Assembly: GCA_964036195.1 (NCBI GenBank)
Contig: OZ038450.1
Span: 27,902,794-27,966,793, forward strand
Direction: 5' to 3'
Source: Sphaerolaimus hirsutus
Lineage: Eukaryota; Nematoda; Chromadorea; Monhysterida; Sphaerolaimidae
DNA length: 64,000 bases
The notes beneath the pieces are model-generated. The model was not told the DNA's origin. It saw only the letters and a list, made by a program, of their open reading frames with translations, and ran no database searches. This document shows, piece by piece, positions 39,136 to 49,745 of the stretch; within the stretch, counting starts at the first letter, position 1, and each line of letters begins with the position of its first letter. A program made the position numbers and the translations under genes.

Positions 39136-41199
39136 CAGTGTTGTGAAAATACTGGGTTTTTTGGCAAATGTAAGTGTAAACGAAAATGTAAGTGTAAATA
39201 CCTTTTCACATTTTCACATTTCACGTGAAAAAAATTTATCAAGTGCTCCCACCATCAGAGCATTATTTTACAATTTTATGCATGTCCACATGCTCTCCAT
39301 CAACATTTTCTCCTTTTTTCATACCAAATGATAAAAATCATTGCTTATAAGGCAATTTGTTGGAAAATTTTGATTGCATTCTCCTAACACAGACATTCTC
39401 CTGTCTGGAGCAGTAATTTAATTATGAACAATTGAATTTGCAAAATGATGACATGATAACAATTTATACAAAATACAGTCACTTAAAAGTTTTTTATATT
39501 CTTTGTGTAATGGTCACCATTTCTGTCCACTTGCTAGAAAACAACAAGCTGTAATACACTACCGTGCAGAATAGTTGAGACTTTTTGTGCTGCGTGATTA
39601 ATGTTGCCAGAATTTTGAAATGGTCGATATGCAAAACATTTGGATACTATACATGGGTACCCTTGGGGGTTGACTACACATGCCCGGGATGACCGCCCCT
39701 CAAGTTCAAATCTGCGTATATTCCTAGTGTACAAACATATTAACTCAGTTTGTTCATGTTTCAGAATAGTTGAGACTTTTCTTGTTTTTGACAGTAGCCA
39801 CCCAGTATCTCACTTTAAAGTCTATATCCAATCCCTATGTTCATTTTTTAACAAAATTTTCACCATGGCAACTGCTTGCCTGCATCGCTGAGCTCTGTGC
39901 AGCAAAAACATTCTAAGCATGAACAGCATATGGCAATGCATATATGGAAATGTGACATTTATTTATTTTTGCTGCAGTTTTGAATCCATTGCCAGCAACT
40001 CAGAAATGGGGGTAGGCATACTACTGAGTGGGGCTTTTTGGTGTGTAAATTTGAGGTTTTGGCTTTGCTCTATTAGGGAGAAGAGTTGGCCCAACTGTGA
40101 ATGAGTGATGTGCAATTATTTTGGATGGAATGAAGATTGAAGTTTGTAAGTGCTATAACTTTTGATTGGAAAGAGATATTGAAAAAAACGTTTTTGTCAT
40201 ATTAATTCTCTCTGTCTAAAGTATGTTATAGACTGTTCAATAACAAAATTTTCTTGCTGCAAACCCCAGTAAAAAAAAGCATAAAATCTTTAGACACCAT
40301 TGAAAACTTTGAAGTGCCTTAACTTTTGATTGGAAAGAGATATTGAACTCATTTTTGTTTTAAATGAATCCTCCTTATCTAAAGACTATGATAGCATGTT
40401 CAAAAAAAAATTAATTTTTCATGTTAAAAAACTGAGTCAAGTTGACATACTGAGTTCAGACATCACTAAACACAAAAATAGAATCTGCAGGTAATCCCGA
40501 TCATTTTAAGTGTTGAATCATTCAAATCAGCCCAGAAATGGTTGAGTTATTAAGCTTCAAAGACACTCATCCAGATTGCCCATTTTCTGTATATTTATTT
40601 ACCATCATTTTATAGACCCCCCTTATCTCGGGCCTGGGGGATTATTTGAGCAAACCACAATATTTCGTAGGAGCCCCAGCATCAAACCCCGACATACTCA
40701 AATGGCATCAAAATTGGTCAAGGGACAAGAAATTGGGAAGCAAAAAAGTGTGGTGGACCCCCAGCCTACTGTTTCTCTATGTGTGAAAAGTCTCAACTAT
40801 TCTGCACGGTAGTGTATTTCAATAAATTCAGTATATATTCATGATGAATGCATTCAATGTCTCTTCTCAACTGGCTTCAATACATTTGTCAAAAGGGATG
40901 TTCTCTACTATTGTATTTTTTTTAGAGATGGAAGAAACTTTTTTTTCTCACTCCATTGACACATTTGGGCATTTCACAGGTGCAAGTGAATATTGAGCTT
41001 GTTGTGTTTTCTCTGGCACCTTGGTAAATCGGCCAAGAAAATGTAGCAAATTGTAATGGTATTTTTGGAGAATGTAAATGTAAATGTAAGTATAAATACT
41101 GGAGTACCCAGGTATTTCAGTTAAATGTCAATACATTTTTGCATTATACTGGAGTACCCAGGTATTTCAGTTAAATGTCAATACATTTTTGCAACACTG
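39136..41199. mobile_element. hAT-like element, 2.06 kb, with a nested element
   Basis: Ends CAGTGTTGTGAAAA and TTTTTGCAACACTG, flanked by perfect CTATATAG duplications (39128-39135 and 41200-41207). It contains a 51-bp tandem pair (about 41098-41195) and the nested 39557-40814 element. No transposase seen. Confidence 0.85.
39557..40814. mobile_element. Tc1/mariner-like non-autonomous element
   Basis: Perfect inverted ends, CACTACCGTGCAGAATAGTT at the left and AACTATTCTGCACGGTAGTG at the right, flanked by TA on both sides. A degenerate extra tip lies at about 39761. The interior 40130-40740 resembles the foldback element at 32311. No transposase frame. Confidence 0.88.
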
Positions 41200-41708
41200 C
41201 TATATAGGTATTCAGTTTTTCCAATTTTCTGCACCCTTTTCAATACATCTCATGAGGGCTGTCAAACTGTGACGAGAGACAGATTTCACCTTTTTATATT
41301 TCCCACCATTATCTGGATGAGAAATTGGTGACTTATTTTTTTTATTCCAATGCGCATTTATTTTCAACCAAAAATACTCTTAAATTCTAAAACAATGAAC
41401 TGATTTATGAATTTTCGGACTTTTTGTTGAATGAAACAGATGTTTAAATGCTTTTTGATGATGAAATAAATATTCAAATTTTTGTTTGCCATCGTTTCTG
41501 AGTAGCGAGTGTGTGCCGATCGTGTTTTTCTTGTAAATATGTTGAGGCATACATAATTCGTTCGTTTTTTTTGTTTGAATTCTATTTGGATTTGCATATG
41601 TGCATGAATATGAATTGCCTTCGATTTTTTAGTGTTCTCGCGGAGGCGTAGGCCTTTTCTAGCGTTTCTTATTTAAGTTCTTTTTGCAGACAGATTAACT
41701 GTATTCGA

Positions 41709-42056
41709 AATACCGTATTTGCTTGAATAATCCCCCTGGGGGATTATTATTTCGTCAGACATTTTTGAGGGGGAACTATTCGAGGGGGGGGGAATTATTC
41801 AAGAGGGGGAATTATTGTTTCGTCAAAATTTTCAAGCCTGTTTCTATCAACTTATTTAATGAAATATGGTTAATAAACACAATAACGTGCCGTTTTTGTT
41901 AAAATCAGGTACAGCATATTAATCAAATCTTTAAAGGGGGGGATTATTCAAGGGGGGGGGGGAATTATTATTTCCTCACTCGTCTTACAGGGGGGGGGGA
42001 TTATTCGAGGGGGAATTATTCAAGGGGGGGGGGAACTATTCAAGCAAATACGGTAA
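41709..42056. mobile_element. ACCGTATTTGCTTGAA-type inverted-repeat element
   Basis: Left tip accgtatttgcttgaataat, right tip attcaagcaaatacggta, with G-rich ggggggaattattcaag units between. One of the clearest two-ended copies of this family. Confidence 0.75.
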
Positions 42057-42829
42057 TTACCATTAAGCTCGACGTAAAATTTAAGTGTAAAAAACCGCAA
42101 AATTGATTACATAAAAGTGGCTGCCTGTACAGCTCCCCAATTTGTCATGGACGAAGTACAAATCCATCTCTAAATTGTTCGATGTTCAATATCGATTTTT
42201 CAGTTTTCGTGTCAAAGTAAAATTTCACGTTGTCCACAATTTTGACGTAAAAATCCATTGAAAAAATCTATATGTCCAGGAAAAGTTGACCGTTCACGCT
42301 GAGTTTTGGACACCATCAACAGATGAATTAGTATTTCGTTCATGATAAATTGCGGAGATCATCCACTTTTTTGTAATCAATTTTGCGGTGACACCATAGC
42401 TCATTTAATTGCAATTGCAAGTTATTTTGTGTATTTTGGATGTTTTTTCTCAGTTGAAGATGACATTTTTTGTGCGATTTAGGCATTCCGATTTACTGTG
42501 CTTAAGTATCAAATAGATTTCATACGGTATTTACTCCAAAATGAAAAAGAATAATAGTTTGATAAAAGAAAACTTGCGAAATACCTTGTCCATGAATTTG
42601 TCCGTTTCGAGCACACTTCCCATCATTTTACTGTCTGGTTATTATTTCTTCCATAATTTATTAGTAACAGATTGTCGTTTTCGCAGGGTCATAAAAATAA
42701 TAGGATGGAAGTTACCAGGTGCGAAATTTAATCAGCCAAATTTTTTTCAGAAAGCCCAGTTTATTGTATCTGAATTTATATAACACATTGGCAATTTCAT
42801 TGCCGCTCTTAAAACACATAAAAAAACAG

Positions 42830-42986
42830 CGTCCAACATCAGATACAACTAATCTGGCTGCCTGAAAAAGTCAGGGCAATAAAATTTCGCCCCAGTGATG
42901 TCAAAGCTGGCAATGAGCCAACACATCCGATGGATCCAAACCAAGTGTCATATAGTCGATTGGCTTATGAATTTGACTGCGTGCTG
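42830..42986 (+). CDS. Unidentified gene, exon ending at an introner-like intron
   Basis: After acceptor aaacag it reads VQHQIQLIWLPEKVRAIKF, RPSDVKAGNEPTHPMDPNQ and VSYSRLAYEFDCVL, ending CTG in phase 0 at donor gtgcca. I do not recognise the protein. The acceptor is the best candidate, not certain. A near-copy is at 33.7-33.9 kb. Confidence 0.55.
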
Positions 42987-43176
42987 GTGCCAGTCCCAGA
43001 CCCTGTAAAATGCCCTGTAATATGTCATATGTCATGAAAAGTGTCGAAAGTCACGTAAAATACCCGGTAAAATAGTAACGTTTGCCATTTTACCGGGAAT
43101 TTTATGTGACTTTTGACACTTTGCATGACATTTGACATTTTCCAGGGCATTTTACAGGGTCCGGGAGTTCCCCCAG
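42987..43176 (+). mobile_element. Introner-like element forming a complete intron
   Basis: Starts gtgccagtcccagaccctg and ends cagggtccgggagttccccc followed by ag. It is a 190-bp foldback built of AAAATGTCATATGTC-type repeats. The exon reading frame resumes exactly after it (CTG then GTG GAT GTC). The duplicate at 33830 has no insertion. Confidence 0.75.
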
Positions 43177-43269
43177 GTGGATGTCGTAATCCCGACCAAA
43201 AATGAGCTATACAATTTTTACCTGCAGCACCAGAATGAACCCTGGTTTTACGGTGTCAAGCATACATTG
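43177..43269 (+). CDS. Unidentified gene, exon after the introner-like intron
   Basis: 31 codons: VDVVIPTKNELYNFYLQHQN then EPWFYGVKHTL, ending at a strong donor gtaagt in phase 0. It continues the upstream exon in frame. Confidence 0.6.
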
Positions 43270-43307
43270 GTAAGTTGTGAATTATGGGTGTTTTTAATGC
43301 TGTTCGT

Positions 43308-43534
43308 GTGCCAGTTCCGCAAAATGAGAAGTGAAATGGCAAAGGCGAAGTAAAAGCGCAAAGGCCAAGTGAAATGGCAATTGAATTGGCAAAAGTGAAG
43401 AGAAAACAAAGTGATTTCCCTTCGCTTTCGCCAATTTTCTTCTCAATTCACTTGCCGTTTCACTTCGCCTTTGCGCTTTTACTTCGCCTTTGCCATATCA
43501 TTTCTCACTTCTCATTTTGCGGAACTGGGCCCAG
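43308..43534 (+). mobile_element. Foldback element with introner-type tips, different core
   Basis: Starts gtgccagttccgcaaaatg and ends cattttgcggaactgggccc followed by ag. The arms are AGTGAAATGGCAAAGGCGAA-type repeats, unrelated to the TGTAAAATGTC core. The tips match those of 42987-43176. Confidence 0.65.
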
Positions 43535-43569
43535 GTCACCTGAGATGTCTGACGAACAATATGTCGAAC

Positions 43570-43712
43570 ATTTTGCCATGGCGCTTTTTTTTGGCGCTAG
43601 CGCCAGGCGCCAGCACCAGCCGTTTTGTTCCTGAAGCCACAGAAAAATAGTGCCAAGCGCCATGGCGCTTTTACAAACCGCTTAGCGTCTTGGCGCTTTT
43701 ATATCACTAATC
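43570..43712. repeat. GGCGCC module
   Basis: ccatggcgcttttttttggcgc and gcgccaagcgcc-like units ending GGCGCTTTTATATCACTA, the TAGTG tip. Confidence 0.65.
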
Positions 43713-43756
43713 AGGTGTACACGCCAATTGATGGGTCATAACTGTTGAGCCTATCA

Positions 43757-44150
43757 GGGAGCAGTCCCGAGCCCTGTAAAGTGTAAAGTAAAGTGTCGAA
43801 AGTAAAGTAAAGTGTCAAATGTAAAGTAAAGTGTGAAGTAAAGAGTCAATTGTGTATCCAAATCTTATTTTTCGTTTCCAAATCTTATTTTTCAACATAA
43901 GATTTGGATACAAAAACATAAGATTTGGATACAAAGACATAAGATTTGGATATGAAAAATAAGATTTGGATACACAATTGACACTTTACCTTACACTTTA
44001 CTTTACATTTGACACTTTGCATGACAATTGACATTTGACTTTGCATTTGACTACACATTTGACACTTTACTTTACCTTTGACATTTGACTTTGCATTTGA
44101 CTTTACATTTGACACTTTACTTTACACTTTACAGGGCTTGGGACTGCCCC
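43757..44150. mobile_element. Foldback element of the introner-like family, 394 bp
   Basis: Tips gggagcagtcccgagccctg and cagggcttgggactgcccc are inverted. Inside are AAAGTGTCAAATGTAAAGTA repeats and a palindromic centre with aaatcttatttttc / cataagatttgg. It lies in the intron between 43269 and 44193. Confidence 0.7.
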
Positions 44151-44192
44151 ATGAAAACATTTGAGTTCATTTTCACAAAAGTGGAGCTTCAG

Positions 44193-44369
44193 TGGAGTGA
44201 AAAAGCGCTCCTGCGCTGGCCCCCTGGCTACACCACGGGAGCCAATTGGATCTGGGCCCAGGGCCAATTCCCTCCCCCATCCACGCAGGACCTGTGCTAC
44301 GCGCCCCTGTGCACCCTGTCGACGCGATTGTACGCCCTGCGGCGGGCGGCCATCGCCGCGGCCGCCCTG
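44193..44369 (+). CDS. Unidentified gene, GC-rich exon
   Basis: 59 codons: WSEKALLRWPPGYTTGANWI, WAQGQFPPPSTQDLCYAPLC and TLSTRLYALRRAAIAAAAL, ending CTG in phase 0 at donor gtgcca. Strong G/C third-position bias against the AT-rich surroundings supports coding. The acceptor (gcttcag) is a choice among several. Family not recognised. Confidence 0.55.
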
Positions 44370-44516
44370 GTGCCACTCCCAGACACTGTAAAAAGCCCTG
44401 TAAAATGTAAAATGAACCGAGTTGCCATTTTGCAGGGCATTTTCCATGACTTCAGACAGTTTGCATGACATTTGACATTTTACGGGGCTTTTTACAGGGT
44501 CTGGGAGTGCGCCCAG
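44370..44516 (+). mobile_element. Introner-like element forming a complete 147-bp intron
   Basis: Starts gtgccactcccagacactg and ends cagggtctgggagtgcgccc followed by ag. The coding frame continues on both sides (AAAL then PGSAAHHARQ). The core is AAAATGTAAAATG / CATTTGACATTTTA repeat. Confidence 0.72.
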
Positions 44517-44546
44517 CCCGGCAGCGCCGCCCACCACGCGCGCCAG
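44517..44546 (+). CDS. Unidentified gene, 10-codon exon
   Basis: PGSAAHHARQ followed by gtgccagtccc, the same 11 bases that begin the introner-like elements, so a further such intron may start at 44547. If read on, the frame stays open to a donor-like gtgaga at about 44588. Confidence 0.4.
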
Positions 44547-45054
44547 GTGCCAGTCCCAATTCGTGGCAAAGCGCCGTGTCGAGTGAGAAGTTTTTGTGGG
44601 GTTCTATGTTGCTGGGGGGGGGGGGTTGTTTTTGAGGTGTGGAAGACAAAAACTGAAAGATGAGAAGAATAGCTAAAATGCATGACACTCAACAAATGCT
44701 GTTTTACAGACTGAGTAACTCAACTCTGAGTAACCCCAAAGATTGTTTGAATTTCTCAGTAGACAGCGCTTAACATGTTAAGGGATTGTCAACTGGCTGC
44801 ACTCGAAGAAAGCACATGCAAAAATCTGGCGAAACAGGTTGCTCAGGTGCTGTCCAATTTGAGTATTGCAATCAGATGGATGACATCAAATTGTGCAACT
44901 GATGGTTGGTTTGTCCTTAGAATGTATTTGAGGTGTCCAATTCAACTAGACAAGTACAAAATATGAACACTTCGAGTTAGGCCCGGAAACGTCATCTGGG
45001 GCTACTTCAGCACATTTTTCATCATTTTCCAAAAAAAAATTGACCTATCATACC

Positions 45055-46219
45055 TAACGATGGCAAAAAAAGATTCAAAAATTCGAAAACATTTTCGAAT
45101 TTTCGAATTTTTTCAGAATTTTCGAATTTTTATTTCGCCCCTAGAAAAAACACTTAAAAATCGATTTATTTTTCAAAAAATTCGAAAATTCGAAAATAGT
45201 TTTCGAATTTTTCAGTCAATTCAAGGCAACAAAACGCACTCTTAAGTTCAACGTGCTATATAAATCGACAATTGATACGCGGCGCGTATAAAAAAGCGAA
45301 ATGTAAGAAAAAAACGTTGAAATGTAATCTGCGGTGGAAGATGCAGACTTCGACACATCCGTTTTTTATACCGTATTTCCTCGAAATATCACCCCCTCGA
45401 AATACCCCCTCAAAATTTACACTATGAATTTATAAACACCCCTCGAAATACCCCCCTCCCCAATTTGGTGTATAGAGAATGGAATGTTTTTTGTGATCTT
45501 GGAAACACAGAACACATGCCAAAACCACTGACTGTGTTGTGTTAAAACAGACGTGTCTATAGAGTCTTATAAATGGCAGTTTTTGTTGCATTTTTTGACA
45601 TCTGTGTTACTTACAAACAACAATTTAGTACTGGGATTTTGAAAATTTCAGGCAAAATAATAACCCCCCTCTAAATACACACCCTCGTTTAACCCCACCC
45701 TCCAAGTTTCCACTCTGAAAAAATAAACCTGGGGGGGGGGCAGCCAGCAGGGGGGTTAATTCAAGGAAATACGGTATTTGATACCAATTTTTTATGCCAA
45801 TATTTTATTTGATGTCAATTTTTTAATTGTTCTTGTTATTGGCTTCGCTGTGTTGGTGAATAAAATGAAGAAGCAGCACACTGGTTTGAATAACCCTTCC
45901 GCTTCCACCATTTTTATTGCTAAATTATGGTAAAAATAAGGTTGTTAAAACTGAGCAGAACATCAAGACAGTCCAAATTCTATGTTTTAAGCTTAAGATT
46001 CAATATTTTACCAAAAAGATTCGAAAATTATTTGAAAAAATTCGAAAACTAGCCAAAAAAATTCGAAAATTGCCAAAAAAAATTCGAAAATTCGAAATTT
46101 GAAAATTAAATTCGAAATTCGAAAATTATTTTGAAGAAAAATTCGAAAATTCGAAAATTCATTTCAGAAAAAACACTTAAAAATTTAAATACTTTTTTTT
46201 TGACTGTTTGCCATCGTTA
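45055..46219 (+). mobile_element. hAT-like element, TAACGATGGCAAA family
   Basis: Starts TAACGATGGCAAAAAAAG, ends TTTGCCATCGTTA, with perfect ATCATACC duplications (45047-45054 and 46220-46227). An ACCGTATTTCC-type element (45370-45776) is nested inside. Confidence 0.9.
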
Positions 46220-46902
46220 ATCATACCTATATACGATAGTGCCAAATTTGACATTTTTTGGGTAAAAAATGCAAAAAATTTGGGCAAGAAGGACAAGTCC
46301 ACTTAATTTTGGGCTAAAAGTCGACAAGTCCATCCTTGGTCTTCTTTTTTGTTGGGAAAAAAGCAAGAAATGTGATAAGTCCACTGTGGAAACCGATTTC
46401 TGCAAGTCCATAAATTTCCCATAAGGCAGCTTCGCCGTCGCCCGGAACAAAAATGTTCTCTAGTGCAAGATGGCGACAAGTCCATTTCCCTCCCCAATCC
46501 AGTTTTGGTCTGACCGAATGGAAATTTATGGACACCCCATTTTTCACAGATAGGTTAAGAGCAGGAGCTGAAAATGTGACACTTTATTGTCAACATATGG
46601 AACTTAATGGAAAGCATGAGAGAGCCAAATTGGACACCACGGGCCTGGAATTGGGTCTGAAACTTAAAATGCTATTTACTCAAAATCGCATTTTGTGGAC
46701 TTTTAGAATTAGACGCCTCATTTACATAGTGGCGTGTAACGATGGGATACAAATATTCGAATATGTATAAGAATGATTATTTGGCGCAGATTTATTTAGG
46801 TATTCAAATACTAAAAAACACTTTAAATCGATTCTTTCTAGAAAAATTCTAAAACTATTTTTAGAGGATTTAAATACTCCATTGCCCTTTGTCCCATTTC
46901 AG

Positions 46903-47108
46903 ATAGGCAGCTGTCTACAATAAGTGCCAACTTCCGCAAGGCAAATCTGCTGAAGTCAAGTTTCAATGTGGCCATGCAGCCGGGACTCGGGGAGCACTCG
47001 CCCAAAGCGCCGCTGCAGCACACGGAGCTCACCCAGCTGGCTGGCACGTCCACAAAGGTCTTATGGGGTGTTTTCTTGGGGGCATTCCCAATGGGGGTAT
47101 TTCTCAAG
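46903..47108 (+). CDS. Unidentified gene, exon with a GC donor
   Basis: After acceptor tttcag the frame reads RQLSTISANFRKANLLKSSF, NVAMQPGLGEHSPKAPLQHT and ELTQLAGTSTKVLWGVFLG, ending TTTCTCAAG before gcaagt, a standard GC-AG donor, in phase 0. Phase matches the next exon. It needs one base from the previous exon, so the 44546 exon cannot join it directly. Confidence 0.5.
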
Positions 47109-47209
47109 GCAAGTAAACTCGCAGCGCAAGTAAGCTCTCAGCGCAAGTAAGCTCTCAGCGCATGTAATCTACTCCAAGTCAGGGGTTTGGTGAATTTGGA
47201 CCCCTCCGG

Positions 47210-49190
47210 TAGGGTGTCAAATTTCCGTTTCCGTTTTCCGTTTCCGCCTTTCCGCAGGAAAATTTTTTACCTTTCCGTTTTCCGTTTTCCGGCAGCCAAA
47301 AATTTTTTACCTTTCCGTTTTCCGTTTTCCGGCAGCTGAAAAATTTTTACCTTTCCGTTTTCCGTTTTCCGGCAGCTTAAAATTTTTTACCTTTCCGTTT
47401 CCGTTTTTCCGGCCCATTTTTCCGTTTTCCGGCTGAAAAATTTTTACCTTTCCGTTTCCGTTTTACCAGGCCATTTTTCCATTTTCTGGCTCGATTTTCA
47501 GTTTTCTGGCATTTTTCCATTGTTTTTCCAATCTGTATTTATCTTCAATTGGCTCATCCCATTGTGTTGTTTTTGTCTCTTGGAGCAGCATTGACAACTG
47601 GGATTTCAGGGTCAGTGAAACAGGTGCTGTGAACCCAATTGGGTCATATGCTGACACCAATAATTTATTCAAGTTTCATCTGGTTGGTGTTGTGATGCTG
47701 TCAATTTGCAATTTTGGTGTTGATATTGCCAGCATGTCCGTTCGGTGATTTTATTTCATGCCCATTACTGCGACAATTTTATTCACCTTTGGACTCCTGT
47801 CGTTTTCTGCTATTTCATTCATGACTGATCTGGAGTTTGACAGCCATTCCCTCATGTTCATAGAACATTGGTTAAATCAAGCTTTGACTTTGTAATATAG
47901 TTTTAAAGCTTCAACTTTATTTGTGACACTCATGATGAAGTTATTGACGTAAATGTTGTTTATTATCATCGCCAACTGGTTTTGTTCCCCTTCATTTTCT
48001 TCATATTCATTCATGTTGTTTATTGTCACATTTAAATGGTATTTTATGACTGCTCCCAAAATTGCTGGGCTGCAGACAAGTCCAAACAGTACGTGTTTAA
48101 AACAAAGTACTATTAAGTTATTTTCAGTTACTGGTTTTGAGGCATCTTTCAGCCAGAAAAATCGTGTGTAGTCTCTAGCTTGGTCATGCAATCCTATTTG
48201 CAAAAATGCCTTTTCAATATTGGCAATTAATGCTAGATTGCCTGCACTGAACCTCAGGAGTAGGCCCAGTGCTAATGGTGTTGTAATTGGTCCTCTAAAA
48301 AGGCACTCGTTGAAACTGGGCTTACCTGCCAACCCATCGTACACAATTCTGCATGATGTCGATTTGCCCGGCGTGATTACTGGCTGATGTGGCAGGTAAT
48401 GAATCCCCTTGTTGTCTGTTTTATCGTCACTGATCTCAATTATTCCCTTTTCTAGTTGGTCATCCAAAACTTTCCGGTATTGTTTGAATAAGTTTGGATC
48501 TTTGTTGAATCTTCTTATCAGTGATTTAAACCGCACCGAGGCTTCTGCTTTTCCCGTGGGCAGGTCACTGATACTCTCTTTATACGGCCAGTCAATATAG
48601 TATCATTTGTTGTTGTCGTTGAATTTTATGCTATTTATTATCATCTCCTCTGCAATGTCGCCATCAATTGCATAGGGGTCATCAGTGATTCCCACTGCTT
48701 CTATACTGTGAAATTGTTGTAGTGTTTCCTTTCCTATGGCCACTATGGCTACTTTTTGATGATTTTTTGTTGGTTCAGTTAAGCTTGAACTACAAGTGAA
48801 GTTACAGGCATGATCCATAGTTGCAGAATGTACAGCTACCACAATCAAAGCCAAATAGGCAAACCTGCATGCAGGTTTTCCTTCTGCAAATTTGTCTATT
48901 ACCGTGCTAATTTCACTTTATTTTTTCCGTTTCCGTGAAAATTTTGCTTTCCGTTTTCCGTTTTCCGGCATTTCATTTTTCCGTTTTCCGTTTTCCAGCT
49001 GACAATTTTTTTTTACCTTTCCGTTTTCCGTTTTCCGCTGAGTGAAATTTTGTTACCTTTCCGTTTTCCGTTTTCCGGCAGAAACTTTTTTTTTAACCTT
49101 TCCGTTTTCCGTTTTCCGTAAAGAGAAAAAATTTTACCTTTCCGTTTTCCGTTTTCCGTAAAAAAAAATTTTTGACACCCTACCCTCCGG
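47210..49190. mobile_element. Inverted-tip unit of TTTTCCG satellite enclosing a BEL/Pao fragment
   Basis: Tips GGTAGGGTGTCAAA and TTTGACACCCTACC are exact inverted repeats; flanks share CTCC. Inside, both ends hold arrays of acctttccgttttccgttt-type units, all in one orientation, with the retroelement fragment between. The whole unit lies in an intron. Confidence 0.7.
47463..48854 (-). pseudogene. BEL/Pao retrotransposon polymerase fragment
   Basis: The minus strand has FHSIEAVGITDD (48854-48603), then a 219-residue RT frame (48536-47877) with YLPHQPVITPGKSTSCRIVY, FNECLFRGPITTPLAL, LIANIEKAFLQIGLHDQARD and NIYVNNFIMS, then SAYDPIGFTAPVSL (47672-47463). This is the BEL/Pao order. The catalytic YVDD reads YVNN and the first aspartate region reads ANIEKAF, so it is inactive. 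No integrase or LTR. Confidence 0.88.
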
Positions 49191-49217
49191 TAGATAATAA
49201 ATCGTTATAATTAACAG

Positions 49218-49320
49218 GAAACCAGCAGCAGTTCAGTTACCAAAATGACACAAGTGCCTGCAGATAAAAATAAATCATCAATTATAGCTATTGGCAGTGA
49301 TTCTTCTGCTTCTGGCTCAG
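49218..49320 (+). CDS. Unidentified gene, penultimate exon
   Basis: After acceptor taacag it reads ETSSSSVTKMTQVPADKNK then SSIIAIGSDSSASGS, ending in phase 1 at donor gtaagc. It could alternatively be a first exon starting at the internal ATG (49245). Confidence 0.55.
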
Positions 49321-49745
49321 GTAAGCCCCACTTTGTTAGCGGAAGTTCTGTAAATTTTGGACCCTTGTGTGGCTAGACACAAGGCTGGATGGTATATCTA
49401 AAATGTGTTTTTTTATACATAAATATCTAGCAACTTATACCCACATAATATCCTGGTTTCTCTTCCTGGTCTGATCATGTCCCCAGCAAAGTACACACAG
49501 GTTTTTATCCTTATCCTGACACTTTCTGATTCCCAGTCAAGACATTTTCTCAGCTCTATTGGAGCTTCATAGCTGAATAAAGGCTGAAACTATAATCCTA
49601 GTCCTTTTACTGAAGGCTAAAAACCTGTGCTGAAAATGGTAGGAACCCATGATTTTCAGCAAGAAAGGCACACAAAAAACACATCAAACATGAAAAAAAT
49701 ACATCATCAGAGTGAACAATATTACTCATGGCTGGCATTTTTCAG

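Noticed and set aside
44775..44966. 63-codon frame with LAALEESTCKNLAKQVAQVL
   Set aside because: Looks mildly protein-like but has no splice sites, domain or neighbour in phase; not supported as a gene.
47221..49175. TTTTCCG arrays as telomeric repeat
   Set aside because: The unit is longer and irregular, lies internally between inverted tips, and differs from usual animal telomere repeats.
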